A DNA stretch of 64,000 nucleotides, from assembly GCF_018861005.1 (NCBI RefSeq), contig NZ_JAHKQL010000016.1:124001-188000 (forward strand). The letters are read 5' to 3'. The DNA comes from Polaribacter vadi (GTDB lineage: Bacteria > Bacteroidota > Bacteroidia > Flavobacteriales > Flavobacteriaceae). This document shows positions 9,583 to 18,144 of the stretch, piece by piece (position 1 is the stretch's first letter; every line of letters begins with the position of its first letter). The position numbers and the translations under genes are program-made. The notes beneath the pieces are model-generated. The model saw nothing but the letters and a program-made list of their open reading frames with translations, was not told where the DNA came from and did not search any database.

Positions 9583-10875
9583 TTATTCAACAATTAATAA
9601 GAAATACGTTTTTTTACCTCTTTGTAAAAGCACATATTTATTAGCAATTAAATCGTTTTTAGTAATTGTAAAACTATCGTTTACTTTTTCTTTATTTACA
9701 GAAATGGCATTTTCTTTAAGCGCTCTTCTTGCATCTCCATTCGATTTTAAGAAGTTTGTTTTTGCAGCTAAAGCACCAATCATATCTAAACCACTTGCAA
9801 CATCATCCGTAGAAACTGTTGCTTGTGGTACACCATCAAAAACATCTAAAAATGTTTGTTCGTCTAACGATTTTAAATCATTAGAAGTAGATTTACCAAA
9901 AAGTATAGATGAAGCTTTTAAAGCATTTTCATAAGCTTCTTTGCCATGTGTCATGATTGTAACTTCTTCACCTAATTTCTTTTGTAATAAACGCAAATGC
10001 GGATTTTCTTTATGCTCAGCAATTAAACTTTCTATAGTTTCTTTGTCTAAAAAAGTAAATTTTTTGATAAAGTTTTCTGCATCTTCATCAGAAGAATTTA
10101 ACCAATACTGATAAAATTTATAAGGCGATGTTCTGTCTGCATTTAACCAAACATTACCACCTTCTGTTTTTCCGAATTTAGTACCATCTGCTTTAGTAAC
10201 CAAAGGCACTGTAATTGCGTAAGCTTTACCTTGCGCTTTTCTACGAATTAATTCTGTACCTGTAGTAATATTTCCCCACTGATCAGAACCACCCATTTGT
10301 AGTCTACAATTTTTTTCTTGGTATAAATGGTAAAAATCATAACCTTGAAAAAGTTGGTATGTAAATTCTGTAAAACTCATACCTACAGAAGATTCTGAGC
10401 TTAAGCGCTTTTTTACAGAATCTTTAGCCATCATATAATTTACAGTAATATGTTTACCTGTATCTCTAACAAAATCGATTAGAGAAATATCTTTCATCCA
10501 ATCGTAATTGTTAACTAATTCTGCTTTGTTATCTGCATTTGCATCAAAATCTAAAAAGCGCTCTAAATTTTCTTTAACACCTGCAATGTTTTTAGCCAAA
10601 GTTTCCTCATCAAGTAAATTTCTTTCTGCAGATTTACCTGAAGGATCACCAACCATACCAGTTGCACCACCAATTAAAGCAATTGGGTTATGCCCTGCAT
10701 TTTGAAAATGTTTTAAAATAAAAATCTGAACCAAACTACCAATATGTAAAGAATCTGCAGTAGGATCAAAGCCAATATAACCAGCTGTTTTATTTTTTAA
10801 TAAATATTCTTCTGTGTCTGGCATTAAATCATGTAATAAGCCACGCCAACGTAATTCTTCTACAAAGTTTGTCAT
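9583..10875 (-). CDS. tyrS: Tyrosyl-tRNA synthetase
   Basis: A 430-residue class I synthetase that charges tRNA-Tyr. The ATP-binding HIGS motif lies in [14 protein letters not shown] near residue 50, and the KMSKS equivalent is KFGKTEGG near residue 230. The tRNA-binding S4-like domain occupies the C-terminal 80 residues. The frame extends 13 codons further upstream, but those codons overlap the -7 box (10897-10904), so the start is the ATG at 10875, giving [12 protein letters not shown], which matches other TyrRS N-termini. It diverges from the epimerase gene with only 62 bases between starts. Complete and standard in length. Confidence 0.97.
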   Translation of the reverse strand: MTNFVEELRWRGLLHDLMPDTEEYLLKNKTAGYIGFDPTADSLHIGSLVQIFILKHFQNAGHNPIALIGGATGMVGDPSGKSAERNLLDEETLAKNIAGVKENLERFLDFDANADNKAELVNNYDWMKDISLIDFVRDTGKHITVNYMMAKDSVKKRLSSESSVGMSFTEFTYQLFQGYDFYHLYQEKNCRLQMGGSDQWGNITTGTELIRRKAQGKAYAITVPLVTKADGTKFGKTEGGNVWLNADRTSPYKFYQYWLNSSDEDAENFIKKFTFLDKETIESLIAEHKENPHLRLLQKKLGEEVTIMTHGKEAYENALKASSILFGKSTSNDLKSLDEQTFLDVFDGVPQATVSTDDVASGLDMIGALAAKTNFLKSNGDARRALKENAISVNKEKVNDSFTITKNDLIANKYVLLQRGKKTYFLLIVE

Positions 10876-10896
10876 TCTAATCAATTTATCAGTTGG

Positions 10897-10904
10897 CAAA
10901 TATA
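10897..10904 (-). promoter_or_regulatory. -7 box of tyrS
   Basis: TATATTTG on the minus strand, 21 bases upstream of the ATG at 10875. It lies inside the longer open frame and therefore fixes the downstream start. Confidence 0.6.
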
Positions 10905-10925
10905 AGTTTATCAACCAAAATATAC

Positions 10926-10933
10926 TAAATTCG
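10926..10933 (+). promoter_or_regulatory. -7 box of the epimerase gene
   Basis: TAAATTCG is one base off TAnnTTTG and ends only 4 bases before the ATG at 10938, implying a leaderless or nearly leaderless transcript. The two promoters of the divergent pair are 21 bases apart. Confidence 0.4.
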
Positions 10934-10937
10934 TTCT

Positions 10938-11936
10938 ATGATTTTAGTTACTGGAGGTACAGGTTTAGTGGGGTCGCATTTGTTATATCATTTATGTTTA
11001 AAGAATGATAAAATTAGAGCAATTTACAGAACAGAATCTTCTTTAGAAAATGTGAAAAAAATCTTTTCTTTTTATACTGCTGATGAAACTCTTTATACAA
11101 AAATAGAATGGTTTAAGGCAGATATTACTGATGTACCTTCTATGATTCCTGCTTTTGTTAATGTTAAACAAGTATATCATTGTGCAGCATTTATTTCTTT
11201 TAATCCTGAGGATTACAGAAGAATGAGAAAAGTAAATATTCATGGAACTGCTATTATTGTAAACCTTTGTATACATGTAAAAGTTGATAAACTCTGTTTT
11301 GTAAGTTCTATAGCTGCAGTTGGAGATTCTTTAAACGGAGGTTTAATTAACGAAGAAAATGAGTGGAATAAAGAACAAGATAATAGCGGCTATTCTATTA
11401 CCAAATTTGGTGCAGAAATGGAAGTTTGGAGAGCTAGCCAAGAAGGTGTTGATGTTGTAATTGTAAACCCAGGTGTAATTTTAGGAAGTGGTTTTTTTAA
11501 TGCAGGTTCAGGTAAATTTTTTAGTCAAGTTTATAATGGGTTTAAGTATTATACAGAGGGTAAAACAGGTTTTGTGTCTGTACAAGATGTTGTAAAACCT
11601 ATGATTTTACTAATGAACGCAGATGTTAAAAACGAACGTTTTATTCTGGTTGCCGAAAACAAAACGTATAAAGAAATCTTTGATGCTATTGCTGCTGCTT
11701 TTCATAAAAAACGACCATCAATAAAAATAAAGCCTTGGCAAACTGCTATTTCTTGGCGAATTGCTTGGTTAATTTCAAAATTTACAGGTAAAGAACCTTT
11801 GTTGAGTAAATATTCAGCAAAATCTGCACATTCTATTTCAGAATATTCATCAGAAAAAATAGTAAAAACTTTAGATTATAAGTTTAAACCTATAGATATA
11901 TCTATACAAAAAGTTTGTAAAAATTACCTTAATTAG
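10938..11936 (+). CDS. NAD(P)-dependent epimerase/dehydratase (extended SDR)
   Basis: A 332-residue extended short-chain dehydrogenase. The cofactor-binding glycine motif TGGTGLVGSH begins at residue 5, and the catalytic YxxxK is visible as YSITK near residue 150, with the upstream Ser in CFVSSIAAVG. The C-terminal 100 residues are the variable substrate-binding lobe. The overall look is that of dihydroflavonol-4-reductase-like or sugar-nucleotide epimerase proteins; the substrate is not predictable. It diverges from tyrS and runs tail to tail into the DUF4296 gene with an 8-base overlap. The start is unambiguous, since the Rossmann motif begins right after Met-Ile-Leu-Val. Confidence 0.88.
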   Translation: MILVTGGTGLVGSHLLYHLCLKNDKIRAIYRTESSLENVKKIFSFYTADETLYTKIEWFKADITDVPSMIPAFVNVKQVYHCAAFISFNPEDYRRMRKVNIHGTAIIVNLCIHVKVDKLCFVSSIAAVGDSLNGGLINEENEWNKEQDNSGYSITKFGAEMEVWRASQEGVDVVIVNPGVILGSGFFNAGSGKFFSQVYNGFKYYTEGKTGFVSVQDVVKPMILLMNADVKNERFILVAENKTYKEIFDAIAAAFHKKRPSIKIKPWQTAISWRIAWLISKFTGKEPLLSKYSAKSAHSISEYSSEKIVKTLDYKFKPIDISIQKVCKNYLN

Positions 11937-12399
11937 GTCTTAAACCTCTTAAGCTAGCTTCTTTATCTTTTTCTATTATTGTCTGTTTTTTAATTGAATC
12001 TTCTTTCTTTTTTATCATTTTTACTTTAGAAATAGAGTCTTTTCTAATTGAATCCATTTCTTTTTTAATGACATTATAATAAGCAACTTGCTTGTCTAGA
12101 TTGGCTTTAGCATCAGAAAAAATTTCTTTATACAAATCTATTTTAGACATATAATATAAGTTACTACCATTAAAACGAATACTATCTATTTTAAAACGAT
12201 CATACACAAAAGGCATGTAGTTTATGTTTTTTTCTTGGTTCTTGTTTTTAACAAATTTAGAAGAAGAGGCAATCATCATTTCTTGAACTAAAAGACTCAT
12301 TGTATCTCTAGGAATTAGGTCTTCTGGTTTTTTAAAAATGGTATTACTTGTACAGGAACCCAAGAATATTAATAGAAAAATGTAACTTAATTTTTTCAT
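11929..12399 (-). CDS. DUF4296 lipoprotein
   Basis: A 156-residue protein with a lipoprotein signal peptide (Gly-Ser-Cys, Cys16) followed by the DUF4296 domain (KPEDLIPRDTMSLLVQEMM region) and a lysine/aspartate-rich helical tail. It is predicted to be membrane-anchored in the cell envelope. The function of DUF4296 is unknown. The family is Bacteroidetes-specific and is repeatedly found directly after pyrC, as here, where only 2 bases separate the genes. It is the last gene of the GT2-pyrC-DUF4296 operon, and its 3' end overlaps the convergent epimerase gene by 8 bases. Confidence 0.85.
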   Translation of the reverse strand: MKKLSYIFLLIFLGSCTSNTIFKKPEDLIPRDTMSLLVQEMMIASSSKFVKNKNQEKNINYMPFVYDRFKIDSIRFNGSNLYYMSKIDLYKEIFSDAKANLDKQVAYYNVIKKEMDSIRKDSISKVKMIKKKEDSIKKQTIIEKDKEASLRGLRPN

Positions 12400-12401
12400 T
12401 A

Positions 12402-13739
12402 CTAACGATTAAATGTCAAACGTTTTCCTTTTATATCATTATTAAAAACACCATTATTATACACTAAGTTTCCGTTTACAAAAGTTTGAGTTATGGTTGA
12501 TGAAAATGTTGTGCCTTCGAAAGGAGACCAACCACATTTGTATAAAATATTGTCTTTAGAAACGGTTTGTGGTTTGTTTGTATCAATTAAAACTAAATCT
12601 GCATAAAAACCTTCTTTGATAAAGCCACGTTTTTCTATTTGAAATAATTTTGCAGGGTTATGACTCATTTTTTCAACGGCCTTTTCAATAGGAATAACAC
12701 CTTCTTTTACTTTTTCTAAAATGGCAGTTACTGCATGTTGTACTAGTGGGCCTCCACTTGGTGCTTTTGTGTATACATTATCTTTTTCTTCTAAAGTATG
12801 TGGTGCGTGGTCTGTTGCTAAAACATCAATTCTATCGTCTAACAATGCTTTCCATAAACCTTGTCTGTCTTTTTCTGATTTTACAGCAGGATTCCATTTA
12901 ATATGTGTTCCTTTTTCTGCATAATCTTTATCTGAAAACCATAAATGATGAATGCAAACTTCTGCTGTAATTTGCTTTTCTTCTAAAGGAATATCGTTTC
13001 TAAAAAGGTGTGTTTCTTTTTCTGTTGACAAATGAAAAATATGCAAACGTGCACCAGTTTTTTTTGCTAACTCAATTGCTTTTGATGAAGATAAATAACA
13101 AGCTTCTTCACTTCTAATAATTGGATGGTATTTTACAGGAATATCATCACCATATTTCTCTTTATAGTCTTGTGTATTTTTTCTGATAGTTGCTTCGTCT
13201 TCACAATGAACAGAAATAATCATTTTTGTTGATGAAAATATTTTTTCTAAAACAGCCTCATTATCAACCAACATATTTCCTGTAGAAGAACCTAAAAACA
13301 ATTTAATTCCGGCAACTTTTTTAGGATCTGTTTTTAATAATTCTTCTAAATTGTCATTGGTACCACCAAACATAAAAGAATAATTTGCATAAGAATCTTT
13401 AGCTGCAATTTTAAATTTATCTTCTAATAAATCTTGTGTTGTAGCTTGTGGTACTGTGTTTGGCATTTCTATAAAAGTAGTAATTCCGCCAGCAACAGCA
13501 GCTCTACTTTCTGTAGCAATATTTGCTTTGTGTGTTAAACCAGGTTCTCTAAAATGTACTTGATCATCGATAAAACCAGGAATTAGATACTTGCCTTCGG
13601 CATTTATAATTTCGGTGTTTTCATCAACATTAATTTCTGATGAAATTTTTTGAATTATTTCATTTTTAATGAATACATCTGCTTTAAAAGTTTTGTTTTC
13701 ATTAACAATAGTTGCATTTTTAATTAGAAAAGAGCTCAT
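12402..13739 (-). CDS. pyrC: Dihydroorotase
   Basis: A 445-residue amidohydrolase of the long (class I/AllB-like) type, catalysing the third step of pyrimidine synthesis: ring closure of carbamoyl-aspartate. The metal-site motifs are DDQVHFREPGLTHK near residue 60, the carboxylated-Lys region GIKLFLGSSTGN around 150, SVHCEDE near 180, LHIFHLSTE near 235, and the catalytic Asp in LATDHAPHTLEEK near 310. The first His of the usual HxH is Gln here, a substitution shared by Bacteroidetes dihydroorotases such as that of Porphyromonas gingivalis, so it is a family trait and not damage. It sits between the GT2 and DUF4296 genes with gaps of 7 and 2 bases. Confidence 0.93.
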   Translation of the reverse strand: MSSFLIKNATIVNENKTFKADVFIKNEIIQKISSEINVDENTEIINAEGKYLIPGFIDDQVHFREPGLTHKANIATESRAAVAGGITTFIEMPNTVPQATTQDLLEDKFKIAAKDSYANYSFMFGGTNDNLEELLKTDPKKVAGIKLFLGSSTGNMLVDNEAVLEKIFSSTKMIISVHCEDEATIRKNTQDYKEKYGDDIPVKYHPIIRSEEACYLSSSKAIELAKKTGARLHIFHLSTEKETHLFRNDIPLEEKQITAEVCIHHLWFSDKDYAEKGTHIKWNPAVKSEKDRQGLWKALLDDRIDVLATDHAPHTLEEKDNVYTKAPSGGPLVQHAVTAILEKVKEGVIPIEKAVEKMSHNPAKLFQIEKRGFIKEGFYADLVLIDTNKPQTVSKDNILYKCGWSPFEGTTFSSTITQTFVNGNLVYNNGVFNNDIKGKRLTFNR

Positions 13740-13746
13740 AATTATT

Positions 13747-14466
13747 TTATTTTAAACCTTTCAATCTCATTCTGATAACTCCAAATAAAGCTTCAGAAAT
13801 AATATTACCACTCATTTTTGATGTTCCTAAATCTCTGTCAGTAAAAATTACAGACACTTCTTTTATTTTAAATTTATGTTTCCAAGCTTTAAATTTCATT
13901 TCAATTTGAAAGGCATAACCAACAAATTTAATTTTATCAAGATTTATAGTTTCTAAAACCTTACGTTTCCAACAAACAAAACCAGCAGTGGTATCAAACA
14001 AAGGTATTCTAGTAATAAAACGAACGTATCTAGATGCAAAATACGAGAGTAGTAAACGCTTAATATCCCAATTTACAACATTTACTTGGTTTTTTACATA
14101 TCTAGAGCCAACAGAAACATCATTTTTATCAACAGAACATGCGTTGTATAAACGAATTAAATCTTCTGGATTATGAGAAAAATCGGCATCCATTTCTATA
14201 ATATACTCATATTTTTTTGATAAAGCCCATTTAAAACCGTGAATGTAGGCAGTACCTAAACCACTTTTTCCAATCCTTTTTTCGATAAAAAGTTGATTAG
14301 GAAATTCTGTAATTAATTGCTCAACAATTGCTGCAGTTCCATCAGGTGAATTATCATCAACAATTAAAATATGAAATGTTTTTTCTTGATTGAATGTAGT
14401 TCTAATTATAGCTTCTATATTCTCTTTTTCGTTGTAAGTAGGAATGATGACTAACGCGTCTGACAT
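13747..14466 (-). CDS. Polyprenol-phosphate mannosyltransferase-like GT2
   Basis: A 239-residue family-2 glycosyltransferase. The N-terminus VIIPTYNEKENIEAII and VDDNSPDGTA form the nucleotide-sugar fold, and the metal-binding DxD is the Asp-Ala-Asp of EMDADFSHNPED near residue 95. Length and motifs match dolichyl/polyprenyl-phosphate mannose synthases (DPM1-like), which transfer mannose or another sugar to a lipid carrier at the cytoplasmic membrane face. There is no C-terminal membrane domain, as in DPM1. It is the first gene of the operon with pyrC and DUF4296, driven by the box at 14493-14500. The sugar donor is inferred from the family. Confidence 0.87.
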   Translation of the reverse strand: MSDALVIIPTYNEKENIEAIIRTTFNQEKTFHILIVDDNSPDGTAAIVEQLITEFPNQLFIEKRIGKSGLGTAYIHGFKWALSKKYEYIIEMDADFSHNPEDLIRLYNACSVDKNDVSVGSRYVKNQVNVVNWDIKRLLLSYFASRYVRFITRIPLFDTTAGFVCWKRKVLETINLDKIKFVGYAFQIEMKFKAWKHKFKIKEVSVIFTDRDLGTSKMSGNIISEALFGVIRMRLKGLK

Positions 14467-14492
14467 AAATTAATTTTCATGTAGTAAGTAGG

Positions 14493-14500
14493 CAAATATA
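14493..14500 (-). promoter_or_regulatory. -7 box of the GT2-pyrC-DUF4296 operon
   Basis: TATATTTG on the minus strand, 26 bases before the ATG at 14466. Confidence 0.55.
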
Positions 14501-14514
14501 CATTTTTTAATCAC

Positions 14515-14522
14515 TAATTTTG
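14515..14522 (+). promoter_or_regulatory. -7 box of the DUF4271-hemD operon
   Basis: TAATTTTG on the plus strand, 27 bases before the TTG start at 14550. It is divergent from the GT2 promoter, with 14 bases between the two boxes. Confidence 0.5.
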
Positions 14523-14549
14523 CGTCAATAATTCTTAAATGAAAGTTAA

Positions 14550-15191
14550 TTGCAAGCACTAGATAAAATAGATTATTCTAATAACTGGGTAACAATACTT
14601 TTATTTGTATTGCTTGTAGGCGTTGTTTTTTTAAAATTATTAAACGCAAAAAAATTAAAACAAAACGTTATTGCTTTTTTTAATAATAGCTTATTAGACG
14701 ACTCTGATGTAGATGGTTTAAATTATACAAAACCGTTTCAAATTATCATTTTTTTATTTACAGTAACAGTATTATCTTTATTAACACACACCTTTAAAAT
14801 TTATAAATTACCAGAAACAGCTACTAATTTTGTTGTTTTTTCTACCATTTTTGGATGTGTTTTACTTTATTTATTTTTAAAAAGGATGTTAGAATATGGA
14901 TTATCTTTATTATTTATGATAAAAAAGAATGTAAGGCCATTTATAAATTCTAAAATCAATACACTGCATAGTATTTCATTTTTCTTATATATAGCTCTAG
15001 TTTTAAATGAATATGCTAACTTAAATAGAGTTTACTTATTCTATTTTGCATCCTTTTTATTTATTATGAGGTTTATATTTTTAGTTGCAAGAAATAAAAA
15101 GCTGATTTTTAATCAGTTGTTTTATTTTATTTTGTACATTTGCGCCTTCGAAATAGCGACGCTATTTGTACTTTATAAATTGATGTTTTAA
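14550..15191 (+). CDS. DUF4271 membrane protein, TTG start
   Basis: A 213-residue integral membrane protein with about five or six hydrophobic helices (near residues 15-32, 67-85, 95-112, 125-142, 150-172, 185-205). It belongs to the Bacteroidetes family DUF4271, usually encoded right before uroporphyrinogen-III synthase, as here (18 bases). No function is established. The start is TTG at 14550: the codon immediately before it is TAA in the same frame, no ATG or GTG lies near, and the resulting N-terminus (Met-Gln-Ala-Leu) matches family members. A nearby ATG at 14539 is out of frame and meets a stop after seven codons. Confidence 0.82.
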   Translation: MQALDKIDYSNNWVTILLFVLLVGVVFLKLLNAKKLKQNVIAFFNNSLLDDSDVDGLNYTKPFQIIIFLFTVTVLSLLTHTFKIYKLPETATNFVVFSTIFGCVLLYLFLKRMLEYGLSLLFMIKKNVRPFINSKINTLHSISFFLYIALVLNEYANLNRVYLFYFASFLFIMRFIFLVARNKKLIFNQLFYFILYICAFEIATLFVLYKLMF

Positions 15192-15209
15192 ATACAAAAT
15201 CGAAAGCAT

Positions 15210-15956
15210 ATGAAAGTGAAAACGATATTGGTTTCGCAACCAGCACCTAAGACAGAAACATCTCCCTACTTTGATTTGTCTGATAAACAAAAAGTGAAAA
15301 TTGATTTTAGATCTTTTATTCATGTAGAAGGCATATCTGTAAAAGAAGTAAGAGCAGAGAAGTTAGACTTACATAATTTTAGCGCAATTATTTTAACAAG
15401 TAGAAATGCAGTAGATCATTTTTTTAGAATTGCAGAAGAAATGAGATTTAAAGTGCCAGATTCTATGAAATATTTCTGTCAATCAGAAGCTGTTGCTTAT
15501 TATTTACAGAAGTATGTGGTTTACAGAAAACGTAAAATTTATGTGGGTAACAGAACGTTTCTAGAATTAACAAAACTAATTAAAAAGCATAAAACTGAGA
15601 AGTTTTTACTACCATCTTCAGATAAATTAAAACCATTAATTCCTACTGAATTAGATAAGTTAGGTATTACATGGAAAAGAGTAGATTTATATAGAACTGT
15701 AGTAAGTGATTTATCTGATTTAGAAAATGTGTTTTACGATGTTTTAGTTTTCTTTAGCCCTTCTGGAATTGAATCATTATTCAAAAATTTTCCGAATTTT
15801 AAACAAAACGAAACTAGAATTGCTGCCTTTGGTAATTCTACAGTAAAAGCTGTTACAGAAGCTGGTTTAAAGTGCGATATTGTTGCACCTTCACCAGAAA
15901 ACCCATCTATGACAATGGCATTAGATAAGTATATTAAAGAAGCTAATAAGAAATAG
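15210..15956 (+). CDS. hemD: Uroporphyrinogen-III synthase
   Basis: A 248-residue cytoplasmic enzyme that cyclises and inverts ring D of hydroxymethylbilane to give uroporphyrinogen III. The family is poorly conserved. Support comes from the two-lobed alpha/beta pattern, the segment AIILTSRNAVDHFF near residue 60, the LVFFSPSGIESLF segment near 178, and the AAFGNSTVKAVTEAG region near 205, all characteristic of HemD. It is in an operon with DUF4271, the usual flavobacterial arrangement, and is closed by a strong terminator. An internal TACATTTG at 15135-15142 could give it an extra promoter. Confidence 0.9.
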   Translation: MKVKTILVSQPAPKTETSPYFDLSDKQKVKIDFRSFIHVEGISVKEVRAEKLDLHNFSAIILTSRNAVDHFFRIAEEMRFKVPDSMKYFCQSEAVAYYLQKYVVYRKRKIYVGNRTFLELTKLIKKHKTEKFLLPSSDKLKPLIPTELDKLGITWKRVDLYRTVVSDLSDLENVFYDVLVFFSPSGIESLFKNFPNFKQNETRIAAFGNSTVKAVTEAGLKCDIVAPSPENPSMTMALDKYIKEANKK

Positions 15957-15970
15957 TTTTTATTGCTCTT

Positions 15971-16028
15971 AAATTATAAAACACAAAAAGCCGAACAGAA
16001 ATGTTCGGCTTTTTGTGTTTTATAATTT
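15971..16028 (+). terminator. hemD terminator with a 27-bp perfect stem
   Basis: Left arm 15971-15997 and right arm 16002-16028 are perfectly complementary over 27 bp around a GAAA tetraloop. The GC-rich core is GCCGAACA/TGTTCGGC, flanked by A- and T-rich sequence, so it works as an intrinsic terminator. The stem is far longer than the 10-15 bp of the other terminators in the window. Confidence 0.85.
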
Positions 16029-16132
16029 ATTGAACTACTTTATTACAGGTTTATTAATTTTTATCATTTGTAATTATTGTATATTTTCAATATCTTCATC
16101 CATAAACAATTACTTAGTAATTCTTAACAATT

Positions 16133-17140
16133 ATGGATAAAAAACTAATAACATTTGGAGAAGTTATGATGCGTTTATCACCTCCAGGATATACTATGTT
16201 TTCTCAAGCAAGTTCTTTCGATCTTGTTTATGGAGGAGGAGAAGCAAATGTTGCAATTTCTTGTAGTTATTTAGGTATGAAAGCTGCTCATGTAACTCGT
16301 TTTCCAGACAATGCTCTTGGTAGAGCAGCAACTCAATTTTTAAGAAAACACTGGTTAGGAACTATAAATGTTATTTATGGCGATAATATGTTAGGAAAAT
16401 ATTTTCTTCAAAAAGGTGCTGTACATAGATCTAGTGAAGTAATTTACGAAAGAGAAGGCTCTGCATTTTCTTTAATAAAACCAGACATGATTAATTGGGA
16501 AGAAGTCTTAGAAGGTGCAGATTGGTTTCATTGGACAGGTATTACACCAGCAATTTCAGAAGGAGCTGCAATGTGTTGTTTAGAAGCCATTAAAACTGCA
16601 AATAAAATGGGAATTAAAGTTTCTGGCGATATTAATTCTAGACAAAATATGTGGAAATATGGTAAAACCATGCAAGAAGTAATGCCAGAATTAGTAAAAA
16701 ACACAGATATTGTAATTACCAGTAGTCGTGGAATTAAAGAAATGTTTGGGCTTGGAGAAGTGGGAGTAGGGTTTAGTGAAGCAGCAAAAGAATTAATGAA
16801 TACCTTTCCTAGAATTGAAAAAGTTGTAGGTAAAACAAGAAAATCCATAAGTGCTTCGCATCAACAAATACAAGGTAAAATGTGGACAGGCAAAAAATAT
16901 ATAAAAGCAGATAAATTAGATATTACACATGTTATAGATCGTGTAGGAACTGGAGATGCTTTTGCTTCTGGTATTATTTATGGTTTACTTTATTACGAAG
17001 ACGATGATTTACAAGCAATAAATTTTGCAACTGCAGCATGTGCTTTAAAGCATACAGTTGTAGGTGATGTAAATATGGTTTCTTTAGACAATGTTTTAAG
17101 CTTAATGAAAGGTGATACTTCTGGTAAAATAAAAAGATAA
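16133..17140 (+). CDS. kdgK: 2-keto-3-deoxygluconate kinase (PfkB family)
   Basis: A 335-residue sugar kinase of the PfkB/ribokinase family. The N-terminus ITFGEVMMRLSPPG and the substrate motif YGGGEANVAIS near residue 33 are typical of KDG kinases. The C-terminal ATP/anion-hole motif is DRVGTGDAFASG near residue 268, where Asp is the catalytic base. It would phosphorylate 2-keto-3-deoxygluconate to KDPG during breakdown of uronic acids such as alginate or pectin. It usually accompanies a KDPG aldolase; here the neighbours are a terminator and a peroxiredoxin, so it stands alone. PfkB specificity by eye is fairly reliable but not certain. Confidence 0.85.
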   Translation: MDKKLITFGEVMMRLSPPGYTMFSQASSFDLVYGGGEANVAISCSYLGMKAAHVTRFPDNALGRAATQFLRKHWLGTINVIYGDNMLGKYFLQKGAVHRSSEVIYEREGSAFSLIKPDMINWEEVLEGADWFHWTGITPAISEGAAMCCLEAIKTANKMGIKVSGDINSRQNMWKYGKTMQEVMPELVKNTDIVITSSRGIKEMFGLGEVGVGFSEAAKELMNTFPRIEKVVGKTRKSISASHQQIQGKMWTGKKYIKADKLDITHVIDRVGTGDAFASGIIYGLLYYEDDDLQAINFATAACALKHTVVGDVNMVSLDNVLSLMKGDTSGKIKR

Positions 17141-17300
17141 TTTTTTAAAGAAGCTATTTATTGTTAACTATTTGTTATTTAGAAACAGCTGCTTTTCTAT
17201 TTAATTGTAAAGAACTAAATTCGTTAACTTCTATTATAAAATATAGTACAAAAAGAAAAAATAGAATTTAATCTAAGCAGATTTAATAATATATAATTAA

Positions 17301-17951
17301 ATGAAAACATTAAAAGAACAAACTGATGCAAAAATAGCAGCAGGAAGAAAAAACAACCCTAACTTTATGAAAGGTGTTGATGATATTATTGAAAAAGCAA
17401 AATCTTTTCAAGAAGGAAAAGATGCTTTAAAAATAGGAGAAAAAGCACCAGATTTTGAGTTGCCAAACCCAAAAGGAACAGCAATATCTTTATCCTCTTT
17501 GTTAAAAAAAGGACCACTTGTTGTTACCTTTTATCGTGGAAGTTGGTGTCCTTATTGTAATTTACAATTAAGAGCATTGCAAGCTAAGTTAAGCGAAATT
17601 CATGCATTAGGAGCTACATTGGTTGCTATTAGTCCAGAAGTGCCAGATGGTTCTTTAACAACAAATGAAATTAACGAAATGGATTTTATTGTGTTATCAG
17701 ATCAAGATGCAAAAGTAGCATCAGAATATGGAGTAGCTTGGGAAGTGCCAGAGTTTTTAATGGAACATATGCGCGTAGATCGCAATTTAGATTTAAAGAA
17801 AATTAATAACGGTAATGCAAGTATATTACCAATTCCGGCTACGTTTATATTAGGTACAGACGGATTTGTTAAATGGAATTATGTGAATGTAGATTACAGA
17901 ACACGTTCTGAACCAGAAGAAATTATTGATGCTTTAAAAAAGCTTTCTTAG
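17301..17951 (+). CDS. Peroxiredoxin-like AhpC/TSA-family protein
   Basis: A 216-residue thioredoxin-fold protein of the AhpC/TSA superfamily. The active-site segment is TFYRGSWCPYCNLQL with Cys83 and Cys86 (CxxC). The N-terminal 45 residues are a helical extension found in the peroxiredoxin-like subgroup. It probably reduces peroxides or acts as a thiol oxidoreductase in the cytoplasm, as no signal peptide is present. It has its own leader of 160 bases after kdgK and looks monocistronic. A dispersed repeat and a terminator follow it. Exact substrate unknown. Confidence 0.87.
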   Translation: MKTLKEQTDAKIAAGRKNNPNFMKGVDDIIEKAKSFQEGKDALKIGEKAPDFELPNPKGTAISLSSLLKKGPLVVTFYRGSWCPYCNLQLRALQAKLSEIHALGATLVAISPEVPDGSLTTNEINEMDFIVLSDQDAKVASEYGVAWEVPEFLMEHMRVDRNLDLKKINNGNASILPIPATFILGTDGFVKWNYVNVDYRTRSEPEEIIDALKKLS

Positions 17952-17952
17952 T

Positions 17953-18024
17953 AGCTATTTCCTGCTTTTCGTTATATCTTTTTGTGAAAAACAAAAAGGA
18001 TGCCACTACAATCAGGGCTAAGTT
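17953..18024 (+). repeat. Dispersed hairpin repeat, copy A
   Basis: The core is a perfect 8-bp stem CTTTTTGT/ACAAAAAG (17978-17985, 17991-17998), preceded by a GCTTTTCG-like stretch and followed by GATGCCACTACAATCAGGGCTAA. Copy B near 19.65 kb has the same order of elements on the other strand. Similar elements are scattered in intergenic DNA of Flavobacteriia. It does not look protein-coding. Confidence 0.6.
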
Positions 18025-18083
18025 TATTTGCCAGCAAGTAGCCTTTAATTGAATTTAGTAATTATCTAAAAATAAAATATTTT

Positions 18084-18127
18084 AAGCTTCTTTGGGTTTT
18101 ATAAAGCCTAGAGAAGCTTTTTTTTTG
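18084..18127. terminator. Terminator between peroxiredoxin gene and radA
   Basis: AAGCTTCT (18084-18091) pairs with AGAAGCTT (18112-18119), and the inner part GGGTTT/AAAGCC can extend the fold. Eight or more T residues follow on the plus strand. It lies between convergent genes. Confidence 0.7.
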
Positions 18128-18144
18128 ACCAATAAAATTAAATT

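Noticed and set aside
12402..13739. Inactive dihydroorotase, because the HxH metal motif reads Gln-x-His
   Set aside because: The same substitution is normal in Bacteroidetes dihydroorotases, and all other metal and catalytic motifs are intact.
14539..14562. ATG at 14539 as start of DUF4271
   Set aside because: It is out of frame and meets a stop after seven codons.
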